This document shows, piece by piece, positions 47,930 to 57,432 of a DNA stretch of 64,000 bases. The stretch covers positions 3,162,001 through 3,226,000 of the forward strand of contig NZ_LT629758.1 in the NCBI RefSeq assembly GCF_900104725.1. The letters are read 5' to 3'. Made by a program: the position numbers and the translations under genes. The stretch comes from Actinoplanes derwentensis. GTDB lineage: Bacteria; Actinomycetota; Actinomycetes; Mycobacteriales; Micromonosporaceae. Numbering within the stretch: the stretch's first letter is position 1; each line of letters opens with the position of its first letter. The notes below the pieces were generated by a model. That model searched no databases and was not told the DNA's origin. It saw nothing but the letters and a program-made list of their open reading frames with translations.

Positions 47930-49201
47930 GTGGCTCACTCTCGTACCGAAACCCCGCCTCTCTCCCCCGGGGAGCTGCTGCCGCTCGGCCGCCGCTTCCG
48001 GATCGTGCTCGTTCTCGGGTTGCTGACCGCGCTCGGCCCGCTCACCATCGACATGTACCTGCCGTCGCTCCCGGCGATCACCGGCGACCTGCAGACCACC
48101 GCCGCCGCGGTGCAGCTCACCCTGACCGGCACCCTGGTCGGCCTGGCGTTCGGCCAGCTGCTGGTCGGGCCGTTGTCCGACGCGTTCGGCCGCCGGTGGC
48201 CACTGCTCGGCGGCATCGCGGTGCACGTACTCGCCTCGGTGTTCTGTGTCATCGCCCCGAACGTCGCGGTCCTCGGCGCGCTCCGGGTGCTGCAGGGCCT
48301 GGGTGCCGCGGCGGCGGCCGTCGTCGCGATGGCGATGGTGCGTGACCTGTTCTCCGACAACGCCGCGGCCCGGCTCTTCTCCCGGCTGATGCTGGTCGTC
48401 GGGGTGGCCCCGATCCTCGCGCCGACCATCGGCGGCCTGGTGCTGAACTGGACGTCCTGGCGGGGCGTGTTCGTGGTGCTGACCGTCGTCGCGGTCACCA
48501 TCATGGGTGTGTCCGCGCTGACGCTGCCGGAGACCCTGCCGGTCGAGCGGCGCCGCAGCGGTGGCGTGCTGGGCACCGCCCGGGACTACGGGCGGCTGCT
48601 CACCGACCGGGTGTACGTGGGCCTGATCCTGGTGGCCGGCCTGGCGATGGCGGCGCTGTTCGCGTACGTCAGCGGGTCGTCGTACGTGTTCCAGGACGAG
48701 TACGGCATGACCGAGCAGCAGTTCGCGCTGATCTTCGCGGGCGGCGCGGTCGGCCTGATCGGTGCCACCCAGTTCAACGTGCGCCTGCTGCGCCGCTGGA
48801 AGCCCCAGCAGATCATGACCGGTGCGCTGGTGGCCGGCCTCGGGTTCGGCCTGGTGCTGCTGGTGCTGGCCGCGACCGGCATCGGTGGCCTGGTCGGCGT
48901 CCTGATCCCGCTGTGGCTGGTGCTGGCCATGGTCGGTCTGGTCATGCCGAACGCCCCGGCGCTGGCGCTGTCGCGCCACGGTGAGGCCGCCGGTACCGCC
49001 GCCGCCCTGCTCGGCGCGGTCCAGAACGGTGTCGGCGCGCTCGCCGCCCCGCTGGTCGGCCTGTTCGGTGTCGGTTCGGTCGCGATGGCCGCCGTCGTCT
49101 TCGGCAGCATGGTGTCCGCGCTGCTGGTCTGCTTCCTGGTGGTCCGCCCGCACCGGCTGGTCACCCACGAGTCGGTGAAGGTGGTGGCCGTCGCGCACTA
49201 G
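47930..49201 (+). CDS. MFS drug efflux transporter, Bcr/CflA type
   Basis: A 423-residue protein with 12 predicted TM segments. The N-terminus FRIVLVLGLLTALGPLTIDMYLPSLPAI, with its conserved DMYLP, and the loop QLLVGPLSDAFGRRWPLL are the Bcr/CflA (DHA1) signatures. This family exports chloramphenicol, bicyclomycin and similar drugs by proton antiport. The GTG start lacks a strong ribosome site. It stands alone; no local regulator is seen. Confidence 0.88.
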   Translation: MAHSRTETPPLSPGELLPLGRRFRIVLVLGLLTALGPLTIDMYLPSLPAITGDLQTTAAAVQLTLTGTLVGLAFGQLLVGPLSDAFGRRWPLLGGIAVHVLASVFCVIAPNVAVLGALRVLQGLGAAAAAVVAMAMVRDLFSDNAAARLFSRLMLVVGVAPILAPTIGGLVLNWTSWRGVFVVLTVVAVTIMGVSALTLPETLPVERRRSGGVLGTARDYGRLLTDRVYVGLILVAGLAMAALFAYVSGSSYVFQDEYGMTEQQFALIFAGGAVGLIGATQFNVRLLRRWKPQQIMTGALVAGLGFGLVLLVLAATGIGGLVGVLIPLWLVLAMVGLVMPNAPALALSRHGEAAGTAAALLGAVQNGVGALAAPLVGLFGVGSVAMAAVVFGSMVSALLVCFLVVRPHRLVTHESVKVVAVAH

Positions 49202-49300
49202 CCACCTCGCGTTCAGGTGACCGACATCTCAAAGACGAGGTCGCCGGGTGGTATTCGAGCAGTTCACCGGCCACATGAGGCGAAGTGACGGGGAAAACAA

Positions 49301-49332
49301 AAGCCGCCGTCCGCGTTTCCGGACGGCGGCTT
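49301..49332. terminator. Strong bidirectional Rho-independent terminator
   Basis: Arms of 13 perfect pairs (49301-49313, 49320-49332) with T-rich flanks on both strands (AAAACAAAA before, TTGTT after). It closes the efflux gene transcript on the plus strand and can stop minus-strand transcripts from the P450 side. Confidence 0.85.
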
Positions 49333-49363
49333 GTTCACTTCGGTGACATAGCGTCGCCAACCG

Positions 49364-49546
49364 ATGCACAGCGACGTTCTGAACCTTCTCGATGCCCATC
49401 TCGCCGAACTGCAGGCACTCCGCGACGACCTCGGCTCGGCCCGCCAGGTCCGTCCGGGCGCCCGCCACGACACCGCGACCGCGACCCTGGAGTCCACCCA
49501 GACCTTCGCGTCCTTGTTGACCCGGGTCCTCACCGAACAGTATTGA
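49364..49546 (+). CDS. Short hypothetical protein
   Basis: A 60-residue protein starting MHSDVLNLLDAHLAELQALRD, a predicted amphipathic helix, with a second helix TFASLLTRVL. Codon third positions are strongly GC-biased, supporting a real gene, but no clear ribosome site precedes the ATG. It starts 31 bases after a strong terminator. No family is recognised. Confidence 0.45.
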   Translation: MHSDVLNLLDAHLAELQALRDDLGSARQVRPGARHDTATATLESTQTFASLLTRVLTEQY

Positions 49547-49552
49547 CCCGGG

Positions 49553-49711
49553 TCACTTCAATGACCGGCGGCCGTTCACCACTCCCAGCACGATCGCGGC
49601 CACCAGGGCGATCGCCCCGAGGATCAGCAGCCACTTGACGGCTTTCAGGAACAGGCCCAGCAGGACCAGGATCACCGCGAAGACCACCAGAGTGGCCACC
49701 AGGGAACGCAT
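49553..49711 (-). CDS. Small two-helix membrane protein
   Basis: A 52-residue protein made of two hydrophobic segments (LVATLVVFAVILVLLGLFL and WLLILGAIALVAAIVLGVV) with a Lys/Arg tail. AAGGAGA lies 7 bases before the ATG at 49711, which fixes the start despite a longer open frame. It is 50 bases downstream of the P450 gene on the same strand. Function unknown. Confidence 0.65.
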   Translation of the reverse strand: MRSLVATLVVFAVILVLLGLFLKAVKWLLILGAIALVAAIVLGVVNGRRSLK

Positions 49712-49761
49712 GTCTTTCTCCTTCGGCAGGGTGGCCGGTGGATTCCCCGGACCGGGTCCGC

Positions 49762-50955
49762 TCAACCCCAGGTGACCGGGAGTTCGGCGTAACCACGCAG
49801 GACCAGGCGGTCCCGCAGCACCGGCTCGCCGGCCGGCGCCAGGTGCGGCAGCATGGTCAGCAGCAGCGGGAACGCGACCTGCGCCTCCAACCGGGCCAGC
49901 GGCGCGCCGAGACAGTAGTGGGCGCCGCCGCCGAACGACACCGGCTGGATGTTCGGGCGGTCCGGGTCGAAGCGGTGCGGGTCGGGGTACCGGTCCGGGT
50001 CGCGGTTGGCCGAGCCGAGCAGCAGCATCAGGTCGGTGCCGGTCGGCAGTTCGAGACCGTCGCCCAGGTCGAGCACCTGGCCGGTGGTGCGGGTGGCCAT
50101 CTGGACCGGGGAGTCGTACCGCAGGGTCTCCTCGACGAAGGCCACCGCCTGCTCAGGGTCGGCGCGCAGACGGTCCGCGTGGGCGGGGTGGTCGAGCAGG
50201 AGCTTGGTACCCGTACCCAAGAGGTTGGTCGTGGTCTCGAATCCGGCGACCAGGAGCAGCACCAGGTTGGCCAGCAGCTCGGCCCCGGTGAGACCGGAAT
50301 CGGCGGACGCAAGGTCGCTGGTCAGATCCTCCCGCGGTGACTTCTGGCGCTCGGCGATCAGGCCGGTGAAGTAGTCCTCCAGCTCACGCCCGGCGAGGTC
50401 GGCCCGCTCCATCTCCTCTTCGGTGCTGATCGGTTCCAGCACCACGGTCAGGTCGGCGGCGTGCCTCCGGAACCAAGTCCGGTCGGCGTCCGGGACGCCC
50501 AGCAGCGCGCAGATCACCGCGATCGGCAGTGGATAGGCGAAAGTGGTCACGAAGTCGGCGCGCTCCGGCATCTGTTCGATCAGCTCGGTGGCCTGCTCGG
50601 TGATCACGTCCCGCAGCCCGGCGACCCGGCGGGCGGTGAAGGTGGCGGCGGCCGCGCGCCGGATCCGGGTGTGGTCGGGCGGGTTGGTCATCAGCATCGA
50701 CTCGACGATCGAGGCGACCCCACGGTTGTCGCGCCAGTCCGGCCAGAAGGTGTCGTAGTCGGCGGCGTCGGACACCCGCAGCCCCGGATCGCGCAGCAGC
50801 CGGCTGGTCAGCGCGTGCGTGGTGACGAACCACCGTCCGTCGAGCGCCGGAAAAGCCGGGGCGGTGGAGCGAAGGACGTCATAGGCGGGGTACGGGTCCC
50901 GGCGTCCCTCGGCCGAGAACAGTGACGTCAGCGCGGTCTCGAAATCCATCAACAC
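49762..50955 (-). CDS. Cytochrome P450
   Basis: A 397-residue bacterial class-I P450 of the CYP105/107-like group: I-helix LLVAGFETTTN, K-helix EETLR (ExxR), and the heme ligand in FGGGAHYCLGAPLAR. It would use ferredoxin; no ferredoxin or reductase gene is adjacent. It is divergent from a receptor kinase gene (74 bases between starts). The substrate is unknown; there is no biosynthetic cluster around it. Confidence 0.92.
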   Translation of the reverse strand: MLMDFETALTSLFSAEGRRDPYPAYDVLRSTAPAFPALDGRWFVTTHALTSRLLRDPGLRVSDAADYDTFWPDWRDNRGVASIVESMLMTNPPDHTRIRRAAAATFTARRVAGLRDVITEQATELIEQMPERADFVTTFAYPLPIAVICALLGVPDADRTWFRRHAADLTVVLEPISTEEEMERADLAGRELEDYFTGLIAERQKSPREDLTSDLASADSGLTGAELLANLVLLLVAGFETTTNLLGTGTKLLLDHPAHADRLRADPEQAVAFVEETLRYDSPVQMATRTTGQVLDLGDGLELPTGTDLMLLLGSANRDPDRYPDPHRFDPDRPNIQPVSFGGGAHYCLGAPLARLEAQVAFPLLLTMLPHLAPAGEPVLRDRLVLRGYAELPVTWG

Positions 50956-51029
50956 TCCTCAGTCCCGGGTTCCATCATGCCCGGTACCCGCCACGTCGAA
51001 TGGTGATCGGACTGCGTACTGTGTGCCGG

Positions 51030-53132
51030 ATGAAAAGCCCCCTTCGCCCTGGTGACCCGCAGTCGCTGGGTGGCTACGAGCTGTTGGCGCGGCTCGGCGA
51101 AGGCGGCATGGGGGCGGTGTTCCTCGGCCGTCGCGGCAACGGCCCTCTGGTCGCTATCAAGATCATTAAGCCGGAGTACGCCCACGAGGAGGAGTTCCGG
51201 GGCCGCTTCCGCAGTGAGGTCAAACGGGCCCGGCAGGTACCGCCGTTCTGCACCGCCGCGGTGCTCGACGCCGACCCCGAGCACGAGACGCCGTACCTGG
51301 TCGTCGAGTACGTCGACGGCCCGAGCCTCGACGAGGTGGTGGCTAAAGAGGGCCCGCTCACCCACGGCCAGTTGCAGAGCGTCGCGGTCGGGGTGGCCAC
51401 CGCGCTGACCGCCATCCACGGCGCCGGGGTGATCCACCGCGACCTCAAGCCCCGCAACGTGCTGTTCGCGCTCGGCTCGCCGAAGGTGATCGACTTCGGG
51501 ATCGCCCGGGCCCTCGAGGTGACCAGCCAGCACACTCATCCCGACCAGATGGTGGGGACGGTCGCCTACATGGCGCCGGAACGCTTCGACGGCATCCACC
51601 GGGACATCACCCCGGCCGCCGACGTGTTCGCCTGGGGTGCCGTCATCGCGTACGCGGGCACCGGCCGCACCCCGTTCCGGGCCGACTCACCGGTCGCCAC
51701 CGCGGCCCGCATCCTCACCCAGCCTCCGGAGCTGACCGGCCTGACCGGCACTCTCGCCGACCTGGTGGCGCTCGCGCTGTCCAAGGACCCCGAGGACCGG
51801 CCGACCGCGCACGAGCTGCTCAACCTGCTGCTCGCCCAGAACACCGACCCGAACATGATCAGCCAGCCGCCGGCTCTGGACCCGCGGCTGCGGCAGGCGG
51901 CGGAGGCGGCGCAGCTCTCCGGCCGGCACGTCTCCGGCAGCGGCCCCCGGCTGGGCCGGCCGGTTCCGGCACCGAAACCGAAGAACCGAGGCCGCCTGCG
52001 TACAGTCATCGCGGTCACCGTCGCGACCACACTGCTGGCGACCGCCGCCGGGCTGTACAGCCGCCGGACCGACGGAGCAGCGGCCCCGGACGCGAGGAGC
52101 GCCGCCGACCCGGCCACGGTGGCGCAGGCCGTCATGCCGGTGCCCGGCGCGGTGCGGGGCCCGTGGGTGGTGGACGCCCTGGACCGGCGGGGTCAGTGGA
52201 ACAGCGAACCGTCCGAGTTCTACACCGGCAGCTGCACGTTCAAGAACGGCATGCTGATCAAGACGGACAGTTACGTGATGATCTGCGGCGGCCCGGCCCA
52301 GAGTTTCGCCGGTGACCAGTCGATCTCCGCCAGTGTCACCGTCGGCACTGAACTGTCCTGCGCGGAGGTGCAGTTCCGGGCCGTGCGGGACAGCTCGTAC
52401 TGGCTCGATCTGTGCCCGCAGCTGATCCGGATCCGGCACGAGGGCGCGGTCCGGACCGAGACGCTGAACTCGCTGAATACGAAGGTCTTCGCTCCGGGCC
52501 AGCGCCGGAAGATGGTGCTGAGTCTGCGTGGCGACGTCGCGTCGGTCACGGTCGACGGCGCCGCCGTCCTCGACGCGACACTCACCGATCCGAGTCTGCT
52601 GGCCGGCACGGTGGCTTTCGGGGTCGGCCCGATCGACCGCTCGAAGAGCCAGCAAGCCGATGTCAGCGCGGTCATGGCCGATGCCGAGATCCGGCCGATC
52701 GAGGACGTCGCCCCGTCCCCGTCCGGTTCGGTGCCACCGTTCACCGACGTCCGCACGGGCAACACCACGTCGATCGTCTTGGTGCACGGGTATTACCCGA
52801 AGTCCCGTTCGCTCGTGGTGGAGCCGGTGCTGTTCATGAGCGGCGAGGAGTACTGCAAGCTGTTCTCGCTGAAACCGTCGGACGACGCCCCGTGCGAGCG
52901 GGAGTGGGTGACCGAGGACAGCAGCATGACGGTGACCCTGCCGGTGTCCACCAAGGTGAAGCTGACCAGCACGTTCGAAGATCCGGAACGCTGCCTGACC
53001 CACCCGGCGATCGTCGGCGACTGCAAGATCTCCGCCACCCTGATGGCCGAGCGGCTCAACGAGGGCCGGCTGGTCGAGCTGGCCACCGTCGACGGCGTCG
53101 TGACGTCGGTGGCCGAGGTCTTCATTCCCTGA
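51030..53132 (+). CDS. Receptor-type Ser/Thr protein kinase (PknB-like)
   Basis: A 700-residue kinase. Catalytic domain (about 14-270): glycine loop LGEGGMGAVFLG, VAIK Lys, HRDLKPRN, DFG, APE. Then a basic juxtamembrane stretch, one TM helix (RTVIAVTVATTLLATAAGLY, about 328-347) and about 350 extracellular residues without PASTA repeats. The outer part has Cys residues and a LamG-like stretch (VEFYTG... AEVQFRAVRDSSYWLDLC) followed by a second small Cys-containing domain near the end. It senses an unknown outside cue. The ATG start has a weak ribosome site; earlier in-frame starts exist. The stop overlaps the convergent rph-like gene by 11 bases. Confidence 0.88.
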   Translation: MKSPLRPGDPQSLGGYELLARLGEGGMGAVFLGRRGNGPLVAIKIIKPEYAHEEEFRGRFRSEVKRARQVPPFCTAAVLDADPEHETPYLVVEYVDGPSLDEVVAKEGPLTHGQLQSVAVGVATALTAIHGAGVIHRDLKPRNVLFALGSPKVIDFGIARALEVTSQHTHPDQMVGTVAYMAPERFDGIHRDITPAADVFAWGAVIAYAGTGRTPFRADSPVATAARILTQPPELTGLTGTLADLVALALSKDPEDRPTAHELLNLLLAQNTDPNMISQPPALDPRLRQAAEAAQLSGRHVSGSGPRLGRPVPAPKPKNRGRLRTVIAVTVATTLLATAAGLYSRRTDGAAAPDARSAADPATVAQAVMPVPGAVRGPWVVDALDRRGQWNSEPSEFYTGSCTFKNGMLIKTDSYVMICGGPAQSFAGDQSISASVTVGTELSCAEVQFRAVRDSSYWLDLCPQLIRIRHEGAVRTETLNSLNTKVFAPGQRRKMVLSLRGDVASVTVDGAAVLDATLTDPSLLAGTVAFGVGPIDRSKSQQADVSAVMADAEIRPIEDVAPSPSGSVPPFTDVRTGNTTSIVLVHGYYPKSRSLVVEPVLFMSGEEYCKLFSLKPSDDAPCEREWVTEDSSMTVTLPVSTKVKLTSTFEDPERCLTHPAIVGDCKISATLMAERLNEGRLVELATVDGVVTSVAEVFIP

Positions 53133-55455
53133 TCAGGATCTCCACGTAGCCGTCGGTGCCGTGCACCCGGATTCGGTCGCCGTCGGCGATCCGGCGGGTG
53201 GCGCCGTCCACTCCGACGACGGCGGGCAGGCCGTACTCGCGGGCGATCACCGCGCCGTGTGTCATCTGCCCGCCCACTTCGGTGACCAGGCCCGCGACGG
53301 TCACCAGGGCGGGTGTCCAGCTGGGGTCGGTGAAGGGCGTCACCAGGATGTCGCCGGGGGCGAAGTCGGCGTCGGCCATGTCCCGGACCACCCGGGCCCG
53401 GCCCTCGACGGTGCCCGCCGAGACCGCGAGACCGATCAGGGCTCCGGCCGGTACGTCGTCGCGACGGTACGAGCCGTTGACCGTCTCGCCGTCGGAGGTC
53501 AGCACCCGGGGCGTGCTGAGGGTCTGGAACCACCGGAACTCGTCCTTACGGCTGCGGATCAGCTGCTCGTCGACCTTGCCCACCCGTACGGCGTCGTGGA
53601 ATTCCTGGAACGTCAGGTAGAAGACGTCCTCCCGGTCCGCCAGCGGGAGCCGGGAGGCCTCCGCCAGCAGCGCGTTCTTGTAGTGCCGGTAGCGGCTCAC
53701 GATCGCGTATTTCGGGTACTCGCGGTAGCCGATGAAAGTGCGCAGCCGGTCGATCATCTGTTTCGTCTCGGCCGCTTTGGACTCGCCGTCGGGCAGGGCA
53801 CGCAGGCGTACCAGGATCTCCTCCGCTTTCGCCGCCGCGGTCCGTTCGCCGCGTTCGAATCGGCGTCGGGCCTCGCCCGGCGGGAGATTGCGGACGTTGT
53901 CCAGAATGACCGGCAACAGGGTGCCGGGGCGTTCGATCCATCGGGGCCGGGTGATGTCGATCTCGGCGACGCAGCGCATGCCGTAACGGTCGAGATAGGT
54001 CCCGATCGCGTCGCGAACCTCGGCCGGCAGGTGGTCCAGGAAATCGTCACCGGCCGTTTCCAGGAAGTCCGCCACTCCGGGGTGCCGGCGGATGACGTCG
54101 GCGACGTCGAGCAGTTCCAGGCCCATCTCGGAGGTGATGTTGCCGGGAGCCGACAGGGTGAGGGTGTCGGCGGCGTTCTTCTCCCCCAGCCATTCCGCCA
54201 GCCGGTCGTTGAGCCACCAGGTGGCTCCCATTCCCGCCATGATCGCCTGGATGCTCAGCGGGTCGGCGAGCATCCGTTTGTGCTCCTGGAACGCTTCCAG
54301 CAGGAAGTCGAACAGGGCCGTTCCGGACCGGCCGGCGATGGCCCGGCGCAGGGCTTCGACGGATTGCTCGCTGCGGGCGATCAGTTCCGCGACGATTCCC
54401 GGTTCCGGATCGGGGACCGGGGCCGTCGCCGGGCGGGCCGTCGCCGGTGCTGGCGGGCCGAAGTCGCCGCGTTCCAGAACGGTCTCCAGCGCGTCCCGGA
54501 TCACCGGATCGCCCTTCCCCATCACGTCGAGCAGCCCGGCCCGGATCGCCGGGTCGGCCAGCCGGGCGGCGACGTCGACGAACAGGCGCCCACCGGCCTG
54601 GTGCATCGGGGCCATCGCGGTGAGCTGCCACATCGAGTAGCCGAGCGGCTTCATGGCGTCGGTCATCATCTGCTGGTGGCCGACCGAGACGTACACGTGC
54701 CGGTTCTGGTCGCCGGCCACCGGAACCGGGAAGAGCGTGGTGATCGGCCGGCTCTGCACAATCGAGAACTCGTCCCCGGCCAGGCACCATTCGATGTCCT
54801 GCGGGCTGCCGAAATGCGCTTCGATCCGCCGTCCGAGTGCCGCCAGCCGCAGCACCTGTTCCTCGGTCAGCAGAGAACTCGTGCCGTCGACCCGGCCGTC
54901 GCGAATCGTGTAGGAGTCCGGGTCGGCCAGTCCGGAGACCAGCGCCTCACCGAGCCCGGGAACGGCTTCCACCGCGGTGACCGTGCGATTCCCGGTCACC
55001 GGATCGGCGGTGAAGAGCACACCACTGACCTCGGGCACGACCATTTCCTGTACGACGACAGCCATCCGAACCGTGCGGTGATCGATGCCGTGATGATCGC
55101 GGTAGGCCACCGCCCGGTCGGTGAACAGCGAGTCCCAGCACCTCTCGACGTGCTGCATCACCGCGTCCGCGCCGACGACGTTCAGGTAGGAGTCCTGCTG
55201 TCCGGCGAACGAGGCGGTCGGCAGGTCCTCGGCGGTGGCACTGGAGCGGACCGCATAGGCGCCCGTGCCGACCGCTGCGGTGATCGCCACGACGAGTGCG
55301 GCGGAAAGCTCGGTCGCCGCGGTGGTCACCACGAATCCGGGCGGCACCCGCACCCCGTCGATACGTGACAGCTCCCCCAGGTTCGCGCCTTTCCCACCGG
55401 CGATCGTGCTCTGGTTCCGGTCGAGGTCACGCAGGTTCACCACGAGCTGAGTCAT
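53122..55455 (-). CDS. rph: Rifampin phosphotransferase-like enzyme (rifamycin inactivation)
   Basis: A 777-residue protein: ATP-grasp PEP/pyruvate-dikinase N domain (GGKGANLGELSRIDGVRVPPGF, AVRSSATAEDLPTASFAGQQ, VSGVLFTADPVTGNR), a middle substrate-binding domain (KRMLADPLSIQAIMAGMGAT, NITSEMGLELLDVAD), and the C-terminal swivelling His domain (VGGQMTHGAVIAREYGLPAVVGV). This three-part order is that of rifampin phosphotransferases, which phosphorylate rifamycin at C21. PEP synthase is the main alternative, but the middle domain fits rph better. The ATG at 55455 is chosen over a long upstream extension. It is slightly shorter than typical rph. Confidence 0.75.
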   Translation of the reverse strand: MTQLVVNLRDLDRNQSTIAGGKGANLGELSRIDGVRVPPGFVVTTAATELSAALVVAITAAVGTGAYAVRSSATAEDLPTASFAGQQDSYLNVVGADAVMQHVERCWDSLFTDRAVAYRDHHGIDHRTVRMAVVVQEMVVPEVSGVLFTADPVTGNRTVTAVEAVPGLGEALVSGLADPDSYTIRDGRVDGTSSLLTEEQVLRLAALGRRIEAHFGSPQDIEWCLAGDEFSIVQSRPITTLFPVPVAGDQNRHVYVSVGHQQMMTDAMKPLGYSMWQLTAMAPMHQAGGRLFVDVAARLADPAIRAGLLDVMGKGDPVIRDALETVLERGDFGPPAPATARPATAPVPDPEPGIVAELIARSEQSVEALRRAIAGRSGTALFDFLLEAFQEHKRMLADPLSIQAIMAGMGATWWLNDRLAEWLGEKNAADTLTLSAPGNITSEMGLELLDVADVIRRHPGVADFLETAGDDFLDHLPAEVRDAIGTYLDRYGMRCVAEIDITRPRWIERPGTLLPVILDNVRNLPPGEARRRFERGERTAAAKAEEILVRLRALPDGESKAAETKQMIDRLRTFIGYREYPKYAIVSRYRHYKNALLAEASRLPLADREDVFYLTFQEFHDAVRVGKVDEQLIRSRKDEFRWFQTLSTPRVLTSDGETVNGSYRRDDVPAGALIGLAVSAGTVEGRARVVRDMADADFAPGDILVTPFTDPSWTPALVTVAGLVTEVGGQMTHGAVIAREYGLPAVVGVDGATRRIADGDRIRVHGTDGYVEILIRE

Positions 55456-55546
55456 CACGGATCCCGGTTCTTCGGCGGCTGATACGTCGAGCCTCCCATC
55501 CTGGCCGCCGGGAATACCCTCCGGCCACCTCAAGGTTGGTCCGGAC

Positions 55547-56581
55547 GTGCACAAGAAGATCGGCTTCCTCTCTTTCGGCCACTGGCGTGACGTGGCCGGT
55601 TCCCAGACGCGCAGCGCGTCCGACGCGCTGCTGCAGACGATCGAGTTGGCGGTGGCGGCCGAAGAGCTGGGCATCGACAGCGCCAACGTGCGCGTGCATC
55701 ACTTCGAACGCCAACTGGCCGCCCCGTTCCCGCTGCTGGCGGCGATCGGGGCCCGGACCAGCCGGATCGAGATGGGTACCGGCGTGGTCGACATGCGGTA
55801 CGAGAACCCGCTCTACATGGCCGAGGAGGCCGCCGCCACCGACCTGATCAGCGGTGGCCGCCTGCAGTTGGGCGTGAGCCGGGGATCCCCGGAGACCGCG
55901 CTGCGCGGCGCCGAGTCGTTCGGCTACGTCCCCGCCGACGGCGAGACCGTCGCCGATCACGCCCGGCAGAAGATCGAGATCTTCCTGGCCGCCATCGACG
56001 GCAAGCCGGTGGCTCGCACCGATCCGGCCCGCACCGGCGGCGTCAGCGGCGGCCTGGCGATCCAGCCGCAGGCTCCCGGCCTGCGGCAGCGCATCTGGTG
56101 GGGAGCCGGCACCCGGGTGACCGCCGAGTGGGCCGGCCGGATCGGCATGAACCTGCAGAGTTCGACGCTGCTGACCGAGGACACCGGTGTCCCGTTCGAC
56201 CAGTTGCAGGCCGAACAGATCGCGTTGTACCGGCAGGCCTTCAAGGACGCCGGCCACGCGTGGGAGCCCCGGGTCTCGGTGTCGCGCAGCGTGCTGCCGA
56301 TCACCGAGGAGATCGACCGGATCTACTTCGGCCGGGAGGGTGACCAGGACCAGGTGGGCCTCCTCGAGGGTGTCCGCTCCCGGTTCGGCCGCACCTACTC
56401 CGGTGACCCGGACCGGATCGCCGACGAGCTGGCCGCCGACGAGGCCGTGCTGGCCGCCGACACCGTGCTCCTGACGGTGCCGAACCAGCTGGGGGTGCAG
56501 TACAACACCCGCCTGCTGGAGACCATCGCCAAGCACGTGGCCCCGGCGATCGGCTGGTCTCCGGCGGTCACCCCGCGGTGA
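55547..56581 (+). CDS. LLM-class flavin-dependent oxidoreductase (luciferase-like)
   Basis: A 344-residue protein of the bacterial luciferase superfamily. It starts KKIGFLSFGHW, with TIELAVAAEELGIDSANVRVHHF and LGVSRGSPET in the (beta/alpha)8 barrel, and binds FMN or F420. Such enzymes are monooxygenases or dehydrogenases of varied substrates. The start is GTG. It is divergent from the rph-like gene (91 bases) and converges on the inositol-phosphatase gene with 14 bases overlap. Exact reaction unknown. Confidence 0.87.
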   Translation: MHKKIGFLSFGHWRDVAGSQTRSASDALLQTIELAVAAEELGIDSANVRVHHFERQLAAPFPLLAAIGARTSRIEMGTGVVDMRYENPLYMAEEAAATDLISGGRLQLGVSRGSPETALRGAESFGYVPADGETVADHARQKIEIFLAAIDGKPVARTDPARTGGVSGGLAIQPQAPGLRQRIWWGAGTRVTAEWAGRIGMNLQSSTLLTEDTGVPFDQLQAEQIALYRQAFKDAGHAWEPRVSVSRSVLPITEEIDRIYFGREGDQDQVGLLEGVRSRFGRTYSGDPDRIADELAADEAVLAADTVLLTVPNQLGVQYNTRLLETIAKHVAPAIGWSPAVTPR

Positions 56582-57359
56582 TCGCTCGAGCCTTCTCGGC
56601 GAGTTCGGCCCACAGACTCGGAGCGGCGCCGATGGTCAGCTCCGGGGTGTAGTCGGCGGCCCGGCCACCGAGCGTGACACCGGCCTCGCGGGCGATCAGG
56701 GCCCCGGCGGCGATGTCCCACAGGTTCGTGTCGAGGGCGAGGCCGCCGTCGAGACGGCCGGACGCCTGGTAGACGAGGTTCAGCGCGGCCGGGACCCGGC
56801 GGATGTCACCGCACAGCGGAAGCAGTTCGCGCAGCACCGTGCCGACCCGGGTCTTGGTCCGGACGTTGGGCTGGAAACTGATGCCGATCAGGGCTTCGGC
56901 CAGCGGCGGGCCACTGGACGCGGCGATCGGCTGCCCGTTGAGGAAGGCGCCGCCACCGTCGACGGCGGTGAAGGTCTCGCCGGCGGCCGGGTCGTGGACG
57001 ACCGCCATCCGGGGCTGGTCGCCGTGGTAGAGCGCGATGCACACCGACCAGGGCCCGGTGCGGCTGATGTAGTTGCGGGTGCCGTCGAGCGGGTCGATGA
57101 TCCAGGACCAGCCGCTCGTACCGCCGCGTCCGTTTCCCTCCTCGGCCTGCATCTCGTCATCCGGCCAGGCCGCGTGGATGCCGTCGACGATGAGGCGTTC
57201 GCTGGCGATGTCGACGTCGGAGACGACGTCGTTGGCGTGCGCTTTGGGTGCGCCCATCTTCAGGGTGTCGCGGCGTTCGAGCTGGAGGCAGCCGGCGCGG
57301 ATCGCGAGTTCGGCGGCGAGGTCCCGGGCGGCGAGAAGGTCACGAGTCACCACCGGCAC
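56568..57359 (-). CDS. Inositol monophosphatase-family phosphatase
   Basis: A 263-residue Mg/Li-sensitive phosphatase-fold protein: metal-binding E in QAEEGNG, DPLDGTRNY (WIIDPLDGT motif) and the C-terminal WDIAAGALIAREAG. Members hydrolyse inositol-1-phosphate, histidinol phosphate or PAP. The local genes do not decide which. The start at 57359 is a GTG. Confidence 0.9.
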   Translation of the reverse strand: MPVVTRDLLAARDLAAELAIRAGCLQLERRDTLKMGAPKAHANDVVSDVDIASERLIVDGIHAAWPDDEMQAEEGNGRGGTSGWSWIIDPLDGTRNYISRTGPWSVCIALYHGDQPRMAVVHDPAAGETFTAVDGGGAFLNGQPIAASSGPPLAEALIGISFQPNVRTKTRVGTVLRELLPLCGDIRRVPAALNLVYQASGRLDGGLALDTNLWDIAAGALIAREAGVTLGGRAADYTPELTIGAAPSLWAELAEKARAITAG

Positions 57360-57432
57360 GCTATCTCACTACAACGTGCCAACCTTCGGGTACGAACAGT
57401 GAGGATCTCGCGCGCCGGAACACGGTGACGCC

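Noticed and set aside
53161..55368. 735-residue frame antisense to the rph-like gene
   Set aside because: Same reason: the minus-strand protein has clear ATP-grasp and His-domain motifs.
55456..55546. Rifampin-associated element upstream of the rph-like gene
   Set aside because: I looked for a GGGGCTTGC / GCAAGCCCC type repeat and did not find one by eye.
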